Shown here one piece after another: positions 1-12,742 of a stretch of DNA of 64,000 bases. Position 1 is the stretch's first letter. Each line of letters begins with the position of its first letter. The notes under the pieces are model-generated. The model saw only the letters and a list, made by a program, of their open reading frames with translations, was not told the DNA's origin and made no database searches. Source of the DNA: Monilinia fructicola (Eukaryota; Ascomycota; Leotiomycetes; Helotiales; Sclerotiniaceae); assembly GCA_008692225.1 (NCBI GenBank), contig VICG01000016.1, positions 310,001 through 374,000 of the forward strand, read 5' to 3'. The position numbers and the translations under genes are program-made.

Positions 1-333
1 ATTCCACCGCGCTCGCCATTTCGACCTTCCCCTCTCACTAATATAAATACTGCCACTCAACGACAACAATCTCCTACCCGATCGAATACCCCACAAAGAT
101 CTCCTTCCACCAATAAAACCCTCCCAGCAACACCCAGACCACCAACTCCGAAGCAATCAGCTATTGAACGCTTAGAGCAATCCGATGCAGTCGTTCAGCT
201 CAGTCCTACTGTATATACACCACCTGAAGGTCCTCTCCTGAGAAAGGGTTCCGTGAAAAGCATCCCCACCAGATCCGACTCGAGTCGTCGAAGCTCAAGG
301 CTTGGACAGATGAGTAAAGATCAATGGATATGA
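1..333 (+). CDS. C-terminal tail of an unidentified Ser/Pro-rich protein (5' partial)
   Basis: Frame 1 is open from the first base to a TGA at 331-333 and encodes 110 residues. The stretch is rich in Ser, Thr, Pro, Arg and Gln, with repeated S-P and T-P dipeptides (SPT, TPQRSP, PATPRPPTP) and an RRSSR cluster near the end, so it looks like a disordered, phosphorylatable tail. No domain is visible and I do not recognise the family. The start and the functional part lie left of the window. Base composition is normal coding-like and the frame is not interrupted. It could in principle be a chance frame at a window edge, but the uniform disordered-tail composition argues for a real C-terminus. Confidence 0.6.
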   Translation: MPPRSPFRPSPLTNINTATQRQQSPTRSNTPQRSPSTNKTLPATPRPPTPKQSAIERLEQSDAVVQLSPTVYTPPEGPLLRKGSVKSIPTRSDSSRRSSRLGQMSKDQWI

Positions 334-3300
334 TTTACCTCCGATCGTTCAGATGGAACGCTTGATTGAGGTGGGGCTGTTTTGTATAAATGAGCCAAGG
401 AAAAGAATAGAGAGTAAATCAATGGACGGCGTTTGTTCCATCTCTAATGATACAACCATTGTTTGTTTTTTAACATTTCATATTTCATTTTGTATGGGGT
501 TTGGGAAAGGAAAGAAAGTTATGGATGGCACGGGAGTATATCACGATTGAACTATTCAGCGTTTGTATACTCTGATATATGATTGCCTGTAGGTGAAAAT
601 CGGGAATCAGTTGGCGGATGGATGGATAAATACATCTTTTGCGTGTTTCATAGTAGCATAGACTTTTCTTGCGACGTTTTTTTTTTCATATTGTGGTTGC
701 AATTGGAGTGAGGATGTAGGGGAAATGATATGATGGAGTTATGAATCTTCCTTCCTTGAAAATATTGTATGAAGCGACGGAGTTAGAGGAAAGCTTGTGG
801 ATAGATGATGAAATGGATGGTGTGGAAATATATACAATATTTTCCTTTGTTGTACATACTCACTAGGAATTGATCATGATAAGATGACACTCGATAATTT
901 TTCTTTCAAATTTCTAGCTTTCAGCGATGAGATGTCCATCCACCTACTCGCGCATTTTACAAATGTTGTTTACTACAATCCGGCCAACTAATCTCATCCC
1001 AATCAAAAATCGTCTCAATATATCTCTCAGAATTTTCATCACAACAAATGATCAAGCCAAGCCAAATATCCCAATTTAGAAATCCACTATTCACCCGATA
1101 GGTGAGATCAGACGCCACTAGGCACAGCGGAGACACTAGATCTTGATCCCAAACTCTTTCGCAAGTCAGACGAAAATAGTACTAGCCATTTATTTCCCAA
1201 CAGCACGTTTCACATTTCTTCTTCTGCGCAACTTCCCAGAAGCAAGTAATAGTGCGGGGACGGGTACCCAATACAACTACCTGCTATTTATTTACCGCTT
1301 GGTCTACAAGTACCGAATTCAATAGTCGTTTTACGTGGAGCGTCTATCTGGAGATCTCGCCTGGTTGCTACGAGAAATCCCTTTCCCCACGTTTGACCGC
1401 CGATCACCGCTTCCAAGATCTCTCCACAGCCATTCCAGATCGCTCCCGATCCTTTCCATGCCCTTCAATCCAAACCCCTAGCTTCGAACCCCGTGTGTGC
1501 CATTCGCGCATGCAAGGTCCCGACATGCATCGATTCGCGGCCCTGCTCACATCGTGGATATGTGGACATCTTTTGCAGAATATTTAGTCTTCGGCTGCCG
1601 AGTGGGGAACCGGTGTTGGTTTGGATATTAGTCTCGTGCGGAGGAGCGTTATAGAGGAGTTTGGAAGGGGCGAGTCTGGAGAAATTTAGCGATGGTAATT
1701 TTTCTGGCGGCACGAGCTGCGTTTTATGTGAGAATTGGTGAATGGAGAGATTTTGTACCGAGGTGTGGGGTGGGTGAGACGAGGGGGCAATTAGTCGATG
1801 TGCTTGTAGGCCAAAGGAACGTCTTTGGATATTGCTGGGACGAGGTGAGTGATATGGTGATTGGTCTTGATCTCTTTGCTTGATTCGATATTGAGCTGTT
1901 GCACTTTTTATTCACGCGCTTCATCTCGATATGTTGTTTTCCTGCTGCGTTTTGTCCGAGTTGATTTTCAGGGGTTGTTGAGTTGAGCAAGCGAAGACTC
2001 CTGGCGGATGTTACGACACGGGCAAAGACAATGGGAGGAAAGCCATGCTCGACCAAAGTTGAGTCGATACATTGCATACTAGTCTTATGAGCCTCGACTT
2101 TCATACAATGACTCTGGATAGGCAAAGATTGTGTCGATAAGAAAGCATATGCGTTCAGATGATTTATATAACTTTAAGTGCATCGCATCTCTCGTAACGA
2201 TACAGTAAAATTGAATCTATGGCACAGCTAGAATGGTGATTCAATTCGTTTAGCAACTATTTGATTCCCGAAACCTCCATAAAGCTCTGATTTGTTCCCT
2301 GGTGAGGCTCTAACATAGAGACGAGATGGAAAAGTATTCCCCTTTTCTCAAATCCTTGATCCAACTTCAAAAGATACACCAATCAAGATACCCTCAAAAT
2401 CTCATCGCTAGCTTGGTAACCCCTGTCAAATTGTCTCCATGCAAAGTTTTGAAGGCTTTTCCCAAGCCCTCGTGACTACAATCCTTCTCCTTCCACATGT
2501 CTTTGTGATACAGACCATTCTTATCCTGTCTTTCTATAATAAGCTTCAAGCCTACGAGACCTATTCAATGTAAGCCATGTATCCGGGAATCCCAGCTCTT
2601 AAAGATTGAAGAAGGGCATCTAATATTGCAGCACGAGCGCAAGGTCACACTATCAACAGCCTCCCCTTTAAGCAAAACTCTCAGTCCATATTCTTGCTGC
2701 AATAAAAATACGATCTCATCATCATCTACTGACGTGACTCCTCCGGTTGACAGAGTCTTCGATGATCCCATTCTCATCGTTGTGTCTATTTTTCCTCACA
2801 TTGGTTTAACTTTTTACACTCTGGTCTTGTAGATCCCACATGCTCTGCTCCCACGCAATCCATAAAGAACTCAAAAAACACCATACTACTGCCTAGCAGT
2901 CTTAAGCCTACTATCACAACAGCTTTATGGATCGTCAGAAATCGCCTCCTTAGCATAAACCCGCATATTGTCTTCTCCGCTTCCTCCTTCTGTACTACTT
3001 CCACTGCACAGAGATGTAATACTATCAACGGTTTTTTTTGGCGAAGGGGAGAGAGAGAGAGAGAGAGAGAGTGTGTGTGTGTGTGTGTGTGCAGGGCTAG
3101 GGGTGTAGTTTATTTCCCTGGTGTCATTGGTATTAGGGTTAGAGGGAGATGAAGTGAGGATGATAGGGTCCGGGTGAGGTTCATTCTCGATGGCAGGAGT
3201 GCTGATCGATGGGCCGATGGACATCCCGGATATTAGTTCGATGGGGTGTTGAAGGACTTGAGGGATCTGAGTTTGTACAGGGAAGTGCATGGATGATATA

Positions 3301-4073
3301 ATACATAACTTATAAACATGGCTGGAGAAATAGGTCACGCCATTCATAGAAATTTGACCTTGACTCATGATGTCAGCAAATGATATTCGAGTACTAGCGT
3401 CAATGTTTTGACATACTCGAGTAGACGTACCGGACTCATGCTAATACCGCAAATTTAGAGTGCAGGGCTGCGATTGAGCAGGCCATGGATATAGCGCTTC
3501 CATTGAAGCTTGCCGGGCATGTTGGGACACTTTGGTGAGTGAAGACGGTGATTGATGATGTTCAATTTATAAAAACGCAAAATGTATCTACTTATCAAAG
3601 CCTATAATGAATTAGAACATTAGCTTTGTATTGTTAACATTAGATAGGAAGATTGGAAGATCAATTCCAGGTTCCAGTTTTCCTGCGTACGTAGTTAAAT
3701 AGAGTATTTCACAATCATGATTTGAACTTTGAATGATGATAACCAAATTCACAGAGACTTGATAATGAAAGCAAGTCAGAAGGTTTCATGCACGGGGAAG
3801 GGTCGGTAAATTTCTAGTTGGGTATTTGTCAAGAAAAATATCGCTAATACTAGTTGAAAATGCGTACTATATGAGATGAGATGAGATTGCTCAACCCTAG
3901 TCGTTTAGATCTACATACCCCTTTTTGTATCCCCCTAGGTTTTATGAAAACCGAAAAATACCCCAATGTCAGAAAAGATAAACTATGCAACGCCACTGAC
4001 TATGCAGTTTATATCCACAACGCCGTCATAATTCGCATTCTTAGTGTCATATCATTAGTATTCATTAGATTCA
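334..4073. other. 3.7-kb intergenic region, no supportable gene
   Basis: Open frames here are short, overlap one another on both strands and show no domain or plausible splice pattern. The only distinct structure is a compound GA/GT microsatellite at 3049-3091. The first part presumably contains the 3' untranslated region of the gene ending at 333. The last part contains the 3' flank of the RBR ligase gene. Confidence 0.6.
3049..3091. repeat. compound (GA)n(GT)n microsatellite
   Basis: About 10 GA units are directly followed by about 10 GT units. Translating the reverse strand gives Ser-Leu and His-Thr runs, which explains a spurious minus-strand frame at 2925-3368. Confidence 0.9.
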
Positions 4074-6017
4074 TTACCTAACAGGTATTTCCCAGGCGGC
4101 ATGGTTCTCTTCATCATCATCCCATTCTAATTGATCTTCTTCGTCGTTCAATGCCATTTGTACAAATCTTTGGACCCAAGCCTGATTTGCTGCATGCTGT
4201 TCATCGTTGTCAATGTTCATATTACCTCGACCTCGACCTCTTCCAGCTGCTTGGCGTGGGACTTCCTGCCTAGGCAAACCGCCGATGCGACCACGGTGCG
4301 CCCGATTACCACGACCTTGATTTTGTCGATGGCGATTAACGGGTCCATTGGGGGCTTGTGGAGCATCAGGGACAGCCGGTGCAGCTGGGCGAGGCTGGTT
4401 TAGGCGCAGAACAAGAGGAGCCTGTAGTTCTACTTCCTGTCGTTCACCTTGCTCTAATTCGTCTTCGAGCTCTGGAATTTCCGGCTCTAGCTCCTCGACC
4501 TCAGGTACCACAATTTCTTCTTCCTCAAAAATTTCAGCAGCTGGGACAGGTTGCACTCCACCATCATAGCCCCGTCCAACATCATCCCCATCCCCGGCTT
4601 CAAGCTCCCAGAGTCGCTGAAAGCAACCTGTAGTCTCTTCATTGAAATGCTTGTAAGGGTTCGCGGGTTCCAACCAAGCTGAACAAAGATAACAGAAATG
4701 ATGATGGCATCTGAAGCAAATCATATGATTGCACCCGTGTGCTTTCTGTACTGGCACTCCACATGTAGGACACGATGAAGTGTGAAGTTGCATGTACTCC
4801 AGCGAAGCCTTTTCTTCCTGAGAAAGCTCTTCTTTCTCTCTCTTTGGGGCGCAAACTTTAAATTCTCCATGCCATCCCTGTAAACACCGGCTGCAAAAAG
4901 CATATTCGCAGTCCTCGCAGATCGCGAGACGATCAGCGCCTGCATTAAATCCCGTACCCTTGCCTTTGGATTCCGTATCGGATTCATCGTCTGAGTTGTC
5001 ATCCTCGAGACCTTCAGGTTTACGATATTTTTTTCGATTTAGCAGCTCCATTACACCAGGACCGGGGACAGTATACAGTGTTCTTATCGGATTCCAATTG
5101 AGCTTTATGCTTGAGCTTGACAAAGCGTGTGACAATATCACGCTCAAGGGGTATTTGGAGGAGTTCGCTGGGACTCAATTGAGTTTTCGACTTTCGAGTC
5201 TTTTTCGTAGATCTTTCGGATCGTTCTTTTGCGCAGTTCGGGGCAAGACAACGTACTAATATAAGATCACCCTCCTTGATCGCGTTGTTGTAAAACTCTT
5301 GCAAACATTCAATGCAAAATACATGTCCGCAGTCGATCATCTTGTGGCAAGCGGAACCCTTTTTGGGATCTGAATACAAGTCAGCAAAATTAAGGCAATG
5401 GGAAACGGAGACAATTTACCAAGACAGACGCCGCAGTCGTAAGTTCCCTTGTTGAAGGCCACTTGTATGGCATTGATGTCGAAATCGAGCAAGGAGATCT
5501 TGTCCTCTTGCGGAATTTCTAACATTTTACCCTTCTCTCCATAACCAAAGGCATTTTCAGTTCCCTGTTGTAAAAAATCCAAGTAGGCAAATACGACCAA
5601 ATCGTGTCCTATTTCCTCCCACATGCGAACGCCCTCGGTCTCAAGGTCGTCAAGACGGGCTCGCGGAAGCCATGCCGGAGTTGTTGACAGTTCAAACTTT
5701 GGTGGTTCCGTTTCGGGGTAGCCTTCTGGTAAAGTGATGTGGAGTTGTAGAGATGGTAGGTAGGTAAGTTCATGCGACTCAGTATTATTGCTGCCTTGAA
5801 GGTTGTTCGTAGCGTCGCCCTCTTCAGAATCATCAAACAGTGGCGGGGTAGGCAAGTTCAGCACACCATCAGATACAGCTGGAAATGCGACTGTAACTGG
5901 ATTTCGAGGATTAACAGATAATTCGATGGATGCGCGAAATTGGTTGGCGTTATCGAATACGATTTCTGGAAATATGGCGGCGATACACTCAAGCTCTTCT
6001 ATACGCCGATCTTCCAT
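4074..6017 (-). CDS. ITT1: RWD-RBR E3 ubiquitin-protein ligase (RNF14/Itt1 type)
   Basis: This is a RING-between-RING ligase of about 630 residues that would pass ubiquitin from E2 through a catalytic cysteine to substrate. The N-terminus (residues 1 to about 165, beginning MEDRRIEELECIAAIFPE) is an RWD domain. RING1 starts at C195/C198 and continues with CGHVFCIEC. An IBR with CEDCEYAFCSRC follows. RING2 has CPTC at about 399 and GCNHMIC holding the catalytic Cys at about 412. The tail is acidic and then RG-rich. The start at 6017 is chosen because the RWD fold begins there; the frame stays open to 6149. One 50-bp intron (5370-5419) splits RING1 in phase 1. An extra base in an A7 run (T7 on plus, 5028-5034) shifts frame just before an acidic linker in the IBR. 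With six As the two halves join perfectly. It is divergent from the dolichyldiphosphatase gene. Confidence 0.93.
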
Positions 6018-6764
6018 CTTTAATAGAAGAGAAAAGGATGACCGATAGGAGGTTGATGAAGGAACAAGTTCTGCTTCATCCAATGTAGAAAGTAGAATTG
6101 ATTTGATCACCAGGGTGATGGAGATGGATAGGCGAAACAACCAATACAATACACCAACGACCGCGCTTAGTTCTTACATTTTTGAAGAAAAAAAAGGAAA
6201 GATAGTGAGTTCTATATGATAGGACGAAGTATTGGAGGAAGAGAAGGAGGAAGAGAAGGAGGAAGAGAAGGAGGAAGAATGTCGAATTATTTCTCAAGAG
6301 TCAGTCACAATGTTGCCACTTTGATACGATTAGTCAGGTAGGGTAGTGAGTGGGAGTGGGAGTGGGAGTGTACTGTAGTAAGAGTACAATTACTCCGTAC
6401 GCCGTACTCGCTCAAATGATTTTCCGTGGCCGGTTGAAATAGTCACCAGCCACCGCCACCAGCCACCGCCACCAGCCACCAGCCAAGTCTCGTAGAACTA
6501 GTACAGAGTAAGGTTGGAACTAACTGGAAGATATGAGTAACGGTTACGGAGTATTGAATAAACCTTGGAAGTACATACTTTGTACATATCACATCCTCCC
6601 GTACATATCTTTGGCATCTGAAATGCAGTAACGACGATACTCCGTAGATTCATTCACCTATCCAATTCCTCCGCCAAATAATCTTGGGCTTAAGACGTGA
6701 AAGTCTGAAACATTTCGCACAAACTTCATAGCTTCAGACTTTCACAGCGACCAAAATCAGCAAG
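6018..6764. promoter_or_regulatory. divergent promoter region with repeated TACTCCGTA motif
   Basis: This 747-bp spacer separates the start codons of the RBR ligase (minus) and dolichyldiphosphatase (plus). The 9-mer TACTCCGTA occurs at 6391-6399 and 6638-6646. Its reverse complement TACGGAGTA occurs at 6545-6553, and a one-mismatch copy (TACAGAGTA) at 6502-6510. That density suggests a binding site, but the factor is unknown. Confidence 0.5.
6234..6484. repeat. cluster of three short tandem repeats in the divergent promoter
   Basis: A 12-bp GAGGAAGAGAAG repeat lies at 6234-6279, a GGGAGT repeat at 6348-6370, and a CCACCAG/CCACCGCCACCAG repeat at 6443-6484. They are strand-asymmetric purine or pyrimidine tracts. 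They may lie within the 5' leaders of the flanking genes. Confidence 0.8.
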
Positions 6765-7515
6765 ATGGCAGAGACTCCATTAGCCTCACTTTCCTTAACG
6801 CATGTTCATTATGTATAATGCTTCCTCCGTCCATTTTGCTGTGGATTGTGCTGATTCTCTTCAGGATCCTAATGATCCAGTCTCCTACTTTTGCGCATGG
6901 CTCGCCCTTGTCCCCCAAGGACTCTGCGTTGTATATGCGACCCTCATTTGGTCGACCCGCGAAATCGAAATCCTTATGATGTTTGGTGGACAAATGGCAT
7001 GTGAAGCCTTAAATTTTATTTTGAAACGTATACTGAAGGAGGAACGACCCAAACAAATGCACGGGAAAGGTTATGGGATGCCATCTTCCCATTCTCAGTT
7101 TGTGGCTTTCTTCTCCATAAGCTTAACATTATTCTTGCTTTTTAGACATGTCCCAAAAAGGCCAACACCTTCACATACACCACTGAGTATAGCGGCGCGG
7201 GTTAGCTTATCAGCGCTGGTTCTGATCAACGCCGGATTGGTAGCTTGGAGCAGGATTTATCTTAATTATCATACGCCAAAGCAGGTAATCGTTGGTTGTG
7301 CTGCTGGAGCAGGGACTGCTATATCATGGTTTTTATTGACCACTGTGGTGAGAAAGTCGGGTTTGCTTGCGTGGATCTTGGATTTACCGGTGACGAGATT
7401 ATTCAGGATGCGAGATCTAGTCGTAGAGGAAGATTTATGCCAAGCTGGGTGGGAGAAGTGGGAAGCGAAGAATACATCATTACGGCCATCGATTAACGGC
7501 AAGAAAATTAGCTGA
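6765..7515 (+). CDS. CAX4: dolichyldiphosphatase (PAP2 superfamily)
   Basis: This enzyme removes a phosphate from dolichyl diphosphate on the luminal side of the ER so that the lipid carrier of N-glycosylation can be reused. The spliced protein is 232 residues, close to the yeast Cax4/Cwh8 length. Exon 1 (6765-6812, MAETPLASLSLTHVHY) joins exon 2 (6865-7515) across a 52-bp phase-0 intron. Starting at the ATG at 6802 instead would run through intron sequence. All three PAP2 signature blocks are present: K-x6-RP (KRILKEERP, about residues 70-78), PSSH at 89-92, and SRIYLNYH at about 145-152. Hydrophobic segments flank the motifs as expected for a multi-pass ER protein. No frame breaks are seen. 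It shares a divergent promoter with the RBR ligase. Confidence 0.95.
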
Positions 7516-9891
7516 AGGCTATATACATCTGTCAATTTTAACGTCATCATTCTCAGCCATGATATATACTATCTTGTCAAATCTACTATGCCTCTCGAAT
7601 AAGCTCTCATGATTCAGTTCAAGCTCAAGTACACTAATGTTTTATAAAGCAAGATATGGAATACAAAAAATACGCGATACTAGAGGAATTCAATGCGGAG
7701 AGGAAAGACACTCTTGGTTATCCACACGTTCGGGGACCGAGGACATTCACAAACACATCATTAATCTTCAATGAGATATCCTTCGATGACATACCGAAAT
7801 TTCGTTAACCGGGCATGAATCATTGCAGCTGGTGTTCAGCCGTATCTTCTACTAATCCTCCCGGAGCACTCTCCAGATTTGCCTTCCGAGCAAATACATA
7901 TGTGCTACATTGATATACACATCTCCATTTGCATTCTAGATTTGCAATAGTTCTGTAGATAGTAAATCCCGATGTTCACCAGAGAGGGGTCTTTTATCAA
8001 TACGAGGATTGCTGCAGGTACGTTCAGAAAGCCCTGTCATCTCACTCGGAGTTGGTGCCGATATTTCCTCTTAACGCAATTAGGAAGCCGAGCTGCAGAT
8101 TAATATCAGACTTCAGATATGTCCCTGAACTTGTCTCGGAAACTTATTACACCTTGATCTCACGATATCATCGGCGCCGAATCTAATCATAAGCCTAGTT
8201 TGAGCCGCTCTTTACAGTACAGTGTATTCTATACTTGAAACGTGCGTCAATAAGATGTAGATCAATGATCGGTTGACTTGCTATCAACGTTTCACGGTGA
8301 ACTTTCATTTCAGACTATTTTAAATTATTCTTCGACGTTGAAGAAGTTGAGAATTGCAGCGTCAAAGAGTACTCTAAGACGAGAATGGAGATTGCCTAGA
8401 TACTGAATTTTTGTGAACAGTCGATATGTAGGATTCATGCAACCCATATGGCCAGGCCTTATCCGAAGACGAGCTCGAGCAGGTCAGACGAGGTTCAAGG
8501 ATCAATGCATGCCTTCTGTCCAACACAGGAACATCTCAAGAGCCTTTCAATATTAGATGCAGACTATGCAGAACATTAGACTACAGAGTAGTATTATACT
8601 AACCAGAGAGATCGCTTACAACATCCTTTCGAAGATCTCTGTCATTGCGGCTGTCCATACCCGAGAACACTGCCGTCAAGGTTTTCCGAAAACATTGGAT
8701 TACTATGTGATCTATGACTAAAGTCTAAGGTTCTAAATCGACATATTCTAATCTGACATCATGAATCAATCCACTCCCTATCATGGCTTATCATTCAGGC
8801 GTCAGTCTTTTGGCCATACTATCTATACCTACGCCCTTGGGTAAGAGCCTTTCCTGCTAACATGATCTATCAAACAGACGTCTCAATTTTGATTGTTGGC
8901 AAGATGGTGTTTTGTGTCTTGCGTTGGTTGCAAACTCAGAATTTGAGAGTATTCTGGCCAACCAGTACTTGCATGGCTGAATAATTATATCTCTCGGTAA
9001 ATCTCCGATTATGAAGTGTATGTTGCTGTTGTGAAACAACATTCGGCGGTGGAATCAGCACCTCTTTAGATTGTCAGATGCAAAGCCTGGCCGAATCCCA
9101 GTGGATAAGAGGCGATTAATCAAATCAATTCCATTTTTCATTGAGACCCCTGTACGAACTGAGGTTACTCGGCATCATAGCAGTACAGAGTAAAGAAACA
9201 ATTGGCCAAGTTCTTACATTGGGTTAAGATCTGAGTTTGTTCTCTTGTTGGAGTGCAATATACTTCCACCGATTTCAAATCAACAGCAAATCTGGTTTCT
9301 GAGGAGGTCTTGTGAAATTTCAGGGATTATGCATCCATGGTGCAACTAAAGCTTAATGTCACCACGCCGTTATCTCCAATCTCTTGATCAAAAGGCTTTG
9401 GATACACCAACACTCGAACCATCAACAGTCTGAATCCTAGGATGTTCCTCTCTTCCAGCTCATATGCATGAGCTTCCATGCAGAATTGCTTCATCTAATA
9501 TGCAGTTGCAAATAACGTTGGCCAAGGTCTTTGAATGGAGTTGCTTTCTGACTTTAGCGTGCATTAGATCCAATTATTTTACTCAATTCCACTGGTATCG
9601 AGCCTCTTCAGCCCATTCAAAGTTCTTTTCCACCCCCTTCAAGATTTATGACATGCGCTACGGTGAACATGGTAGTGGTGCTCGTCTAGAATCCAAGGAT
9701 CAAACCTCAGTGTTGCAAATTCAAGAGGAGTCCGGGCCGTCTGAACCGCTGTAGCTTCTCTCTTGACATCGCAAGATGCGAAGGTCAATAGTGGTCAAGA
9801 ACAGGTGAAGTATAATGTCACTTTCTTCACCACTCCTCTTCCCTCGAGGGATAAGAATTCAGATATTTGAGCCCTTTCAAGAACGCGAACT
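7516..9891. other. 2.4-kb intergenic region, possible decayed minus-strand coding sequence
   Basis: No intact gene is visible. On the minus strand, 9489 to about 9180 reads as a coding-like frame of roughly 95 codons with a single stop. A short open frame at 8857-9042 follows on the same strand. I do not recognise a family, so it is not called as a gene. The last few hundred bases are the promoter of the protease gene. Confidence 0.4.
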
Positions 9892-12742
9892 ATGCTTATC
9901 TCCTCTTCGTTCTTGGCATTTTTTGCTGCCGCGTATGGAGTTGCTATACCATATGGTGACTTGAGACTGAAAGATACGGATGATAGTATGCTATATTCAC
10001 ATGCAAATACTGTTGATAAAGCATTCATCATCGAATTAGGAGAAGAAATCAGCACCTCTCCATCAAGTGAGGACCGCCATGGCATCTTCCACAAGCGTGC
10101 GGCATCAATTAGCTACGATATCCGGCACGAATTCAATTCTACAGTCTTTACCGGAGTTTCGATATCTGTCAAAGAACCTGGCACAGACAAGGAGTTACAA
10201 CAGCAGCTTTTAGATATCCCGGGAGTCACGGGAGTCTGGCCAGTATACAAAGTTCCTCGACCCGGTAGATTTTCGAACCTCACATATACTGAAAGTTCCG
10301 GTGCAGATGTTCCTTTTGTACAGAAAAGGCAGTCGACAGAAGCCCAGGCAGATAGCTTAGCCTCTGCTCTTGAGCTTGGCGGTGTCGATAGATTACATGC
10401 TAAGGGGATCAAAGGCAAAGGAATCAAGGTCGGAATCATAGATACTGGAGTTGATTATCGCCATCCTGCACTTGGTGGAGGGTTTGGACCTGGTTTCAAA
10501 GTCGCTGGTGGATATTCGTTTGTTAACGATAACGGAACCTTGACGAATAGTCCAGATCCCCTATCCACGTGTATCACCGGAGGACATGGGACCCACGTGT
10601 CAGGTAAGAACGCTTCTCTCAAACTGTTATCTAAAGTTGAACTAACCTCAATCAGGCATCCTCGGAATGAACACAATATTTGGAAGTGGCTATTTTCCAA
10701 TCAGCGGTGTTGCTCCTGAAGCTAGTCTTTACATGTACCGTACTTTTGATTGCGCAAATGCAGGCGGGAGCGACACAATTATGGCTGGAATGTTAAAAGC
10801 GCAAGATGATGGTGTTGATATAATCAGCATGTCCCTTGCTGTTGGAACGCAGTGGCCTTCTACTCCAGACCCATTGGCTTCTGTTGTACAAAGTATTACC
10901 AAATCTGGTATTGCTATAATTGTGGCGATCGGCAACGAAGGTTCTCTAAGTCAATACGCCACAGAGCTTTTTACGGCAGATTACCCTTCAACAGAACTTG
11001 GTGCTATTGCTGTGGGAGCCATTTCGAATAAAAGGTTCCCCCTTGTATACCCGGCTCTGGACTCCTTCAATGCCACTCTCGGCTATGCATCTGTCTGGCC
11101 ACTCAATCTGACTGGTCCTGCTTATGTCTACGTTTTAGCTGATGGGTGTGATAGCTCAGCATGGATAAACGCCCTCAACACTGTCAGTCAAAGTGGCCTT
11201 CTCAATAGCACAATTTTTGCTTTCGAGGCATTCAAGGCGATTAGTTACTGCAATCCGAATTCAATTGCTTCTGATTGGAGTTCGAGTAACGTAAGACCCC
11301 TCTATGTTATGGGCTACAATTCAAACATTACGAACCCATATTTACTAGAATACAACATCCTTAGTCCTTCGTTCTTCGGTTCAATAAAATACATCAATCT
11401 CAACACCGATGATGGAGTCACTCTTGTGAATAATTATGGCTCAGCCGGAGGGTTTCCAAAATATACTTTGACATTCGCAGGAAGTAAATACAAAAGCCCT
11501 CTCCAACACTCAGGAGGCTTGGTTGACTATTACTCCAACTTTGGTCCGACATATTTCACTTATGATTTGAAACCACAAATCTCTGCACCTGGTGGTCATA
11601 TTCTTTCTACCTATCCTCTAGGGGCGAATTCCAATTACGCAATTTTATCCGGAACGTCAATGGCCACTCCCTACGTTGCGGGATGCTTTGCTCTTGTAAA
11701 ATCTCAATTTCCTAGCGCCAGTATATCTCAGATACTCAGTCTCCTCCAAACTACAGCTACACCCGTAAATTGGGTATGGGATAGCGCGATTCTTTCTGCG
11801 ACAGCTCAACAAGGCGCGGGTCTAATCAATGCCTACAAGGCCATATTTGCACAAAGTACAATCTCACCCGGTCAGATTGTACTTGGTGATGACAGTACTC
11901 ATACTGTCTTCGGATCCGCAAATATCACTATTGAAAATACATCTGGGTCGAGCAAGACTTATTCATTTTCTCATGTAGGTGCCGGATATACCGATGGCCA
12001 GCTATCCGGCCGAACCTACAACCAAATTGCTCTCTACGGAACCGGCGTCTTCCCAACTCCTACCATCACTCTCGCAAGCGGCGAATCTAAAACTGTGAAT
12101 TTCACCATCATCCCCCCAGCCGGAATCGTTCCAACAAATCGTCCCGTCTTCGGGGGCTTCATCAAAATCACCTCTTCCATTGGTGAAACATACACTGTAC
12201 CCTATATTGGACCTCCCTATTCCATGTTCAACGCATCATATATCTCCGTGATTCAAGTTGCCGGCTTCAACGCCGCAGGCGTGCCCGAAAAAGATACCGG
12301 CTTCCTCGAAATAAACCCCACGAGACAATACGGAATATCTGCCAACATCCCCCAACAATACACCCTTGCATTCCGTTTCGATCTCCTACCCGCTAACACC
12401 AATATCACAGCCAATACATATGCGTTCAATAAATCTCAGAGCTTTTCCTATCTCCCTTCGCAATCTACACCCAGATCATCAATCTTCGGATACCCATCTT
12501 TTGGAACGTACACAAACCGTACGTCGACGGTAGCAGCCGGCGCAATCCAACCGAGCAATTATATACAGTATTGGACCAGTGCGCAGGTAAAGGGTGACGA
12601 TGGAATAGCCTATGATGTCGGGGATGGGGATTATCGATTCCTCGCTAGTGTCTTGAGGTGGGGTGGGGAGGTAGGCAAGATGGAGGATTATGATATGTGG
12701 CTTGGACCAATTTTGAGATTTAATTCAAGTTTTGAGGGGTAA
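9892..12742 (+). CDS. secreted subtilisin-like serine protease (S8, Vpr/PA-insert type)
   Basis: This is an extracellular endopeptidase of the subtilase family, 932 residues after removal of one 52-bp intron (10604-10655, phase 1, inside the His motif region). Residues 1 to about 18 form a signal peptide, and an I9-like inhibitory propeptide follows at about 43-125. The catalytic triad is visible: Asp184 (IIDTGVDYRHP), His232 (GGHGTHVSG) and Ser572 (LSGTSMATPYVAG). The oxyanion Asn is in AIGNEG at about 331. The long insert between His and Ser (about 365-510) corresponds to the PA-domain position. The region after about 620 resembles the Fn3-like domain of fungal subtilases. Many N-x-S/T sites fit secretion. 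The frame is intact over 2.8 kb. The role is probably nutrition or host and substrate degradation. Confidence 0.93.

Noticed and set aside
2925..3368. 147-codon minus-strand frame
   Set aside because: Much of it is the GA/GT microsatellite read as Leu-Ser and His-Thr; the remainder has no recognisable feature.
6802..6864. Start of dolichyldiphosphatase at the ATG at 6802
   Set aside because: This stretch is largely the 52-bp intron. The upstream ATG at 6765 spliced to 6865 gives the family-like N-terminus.
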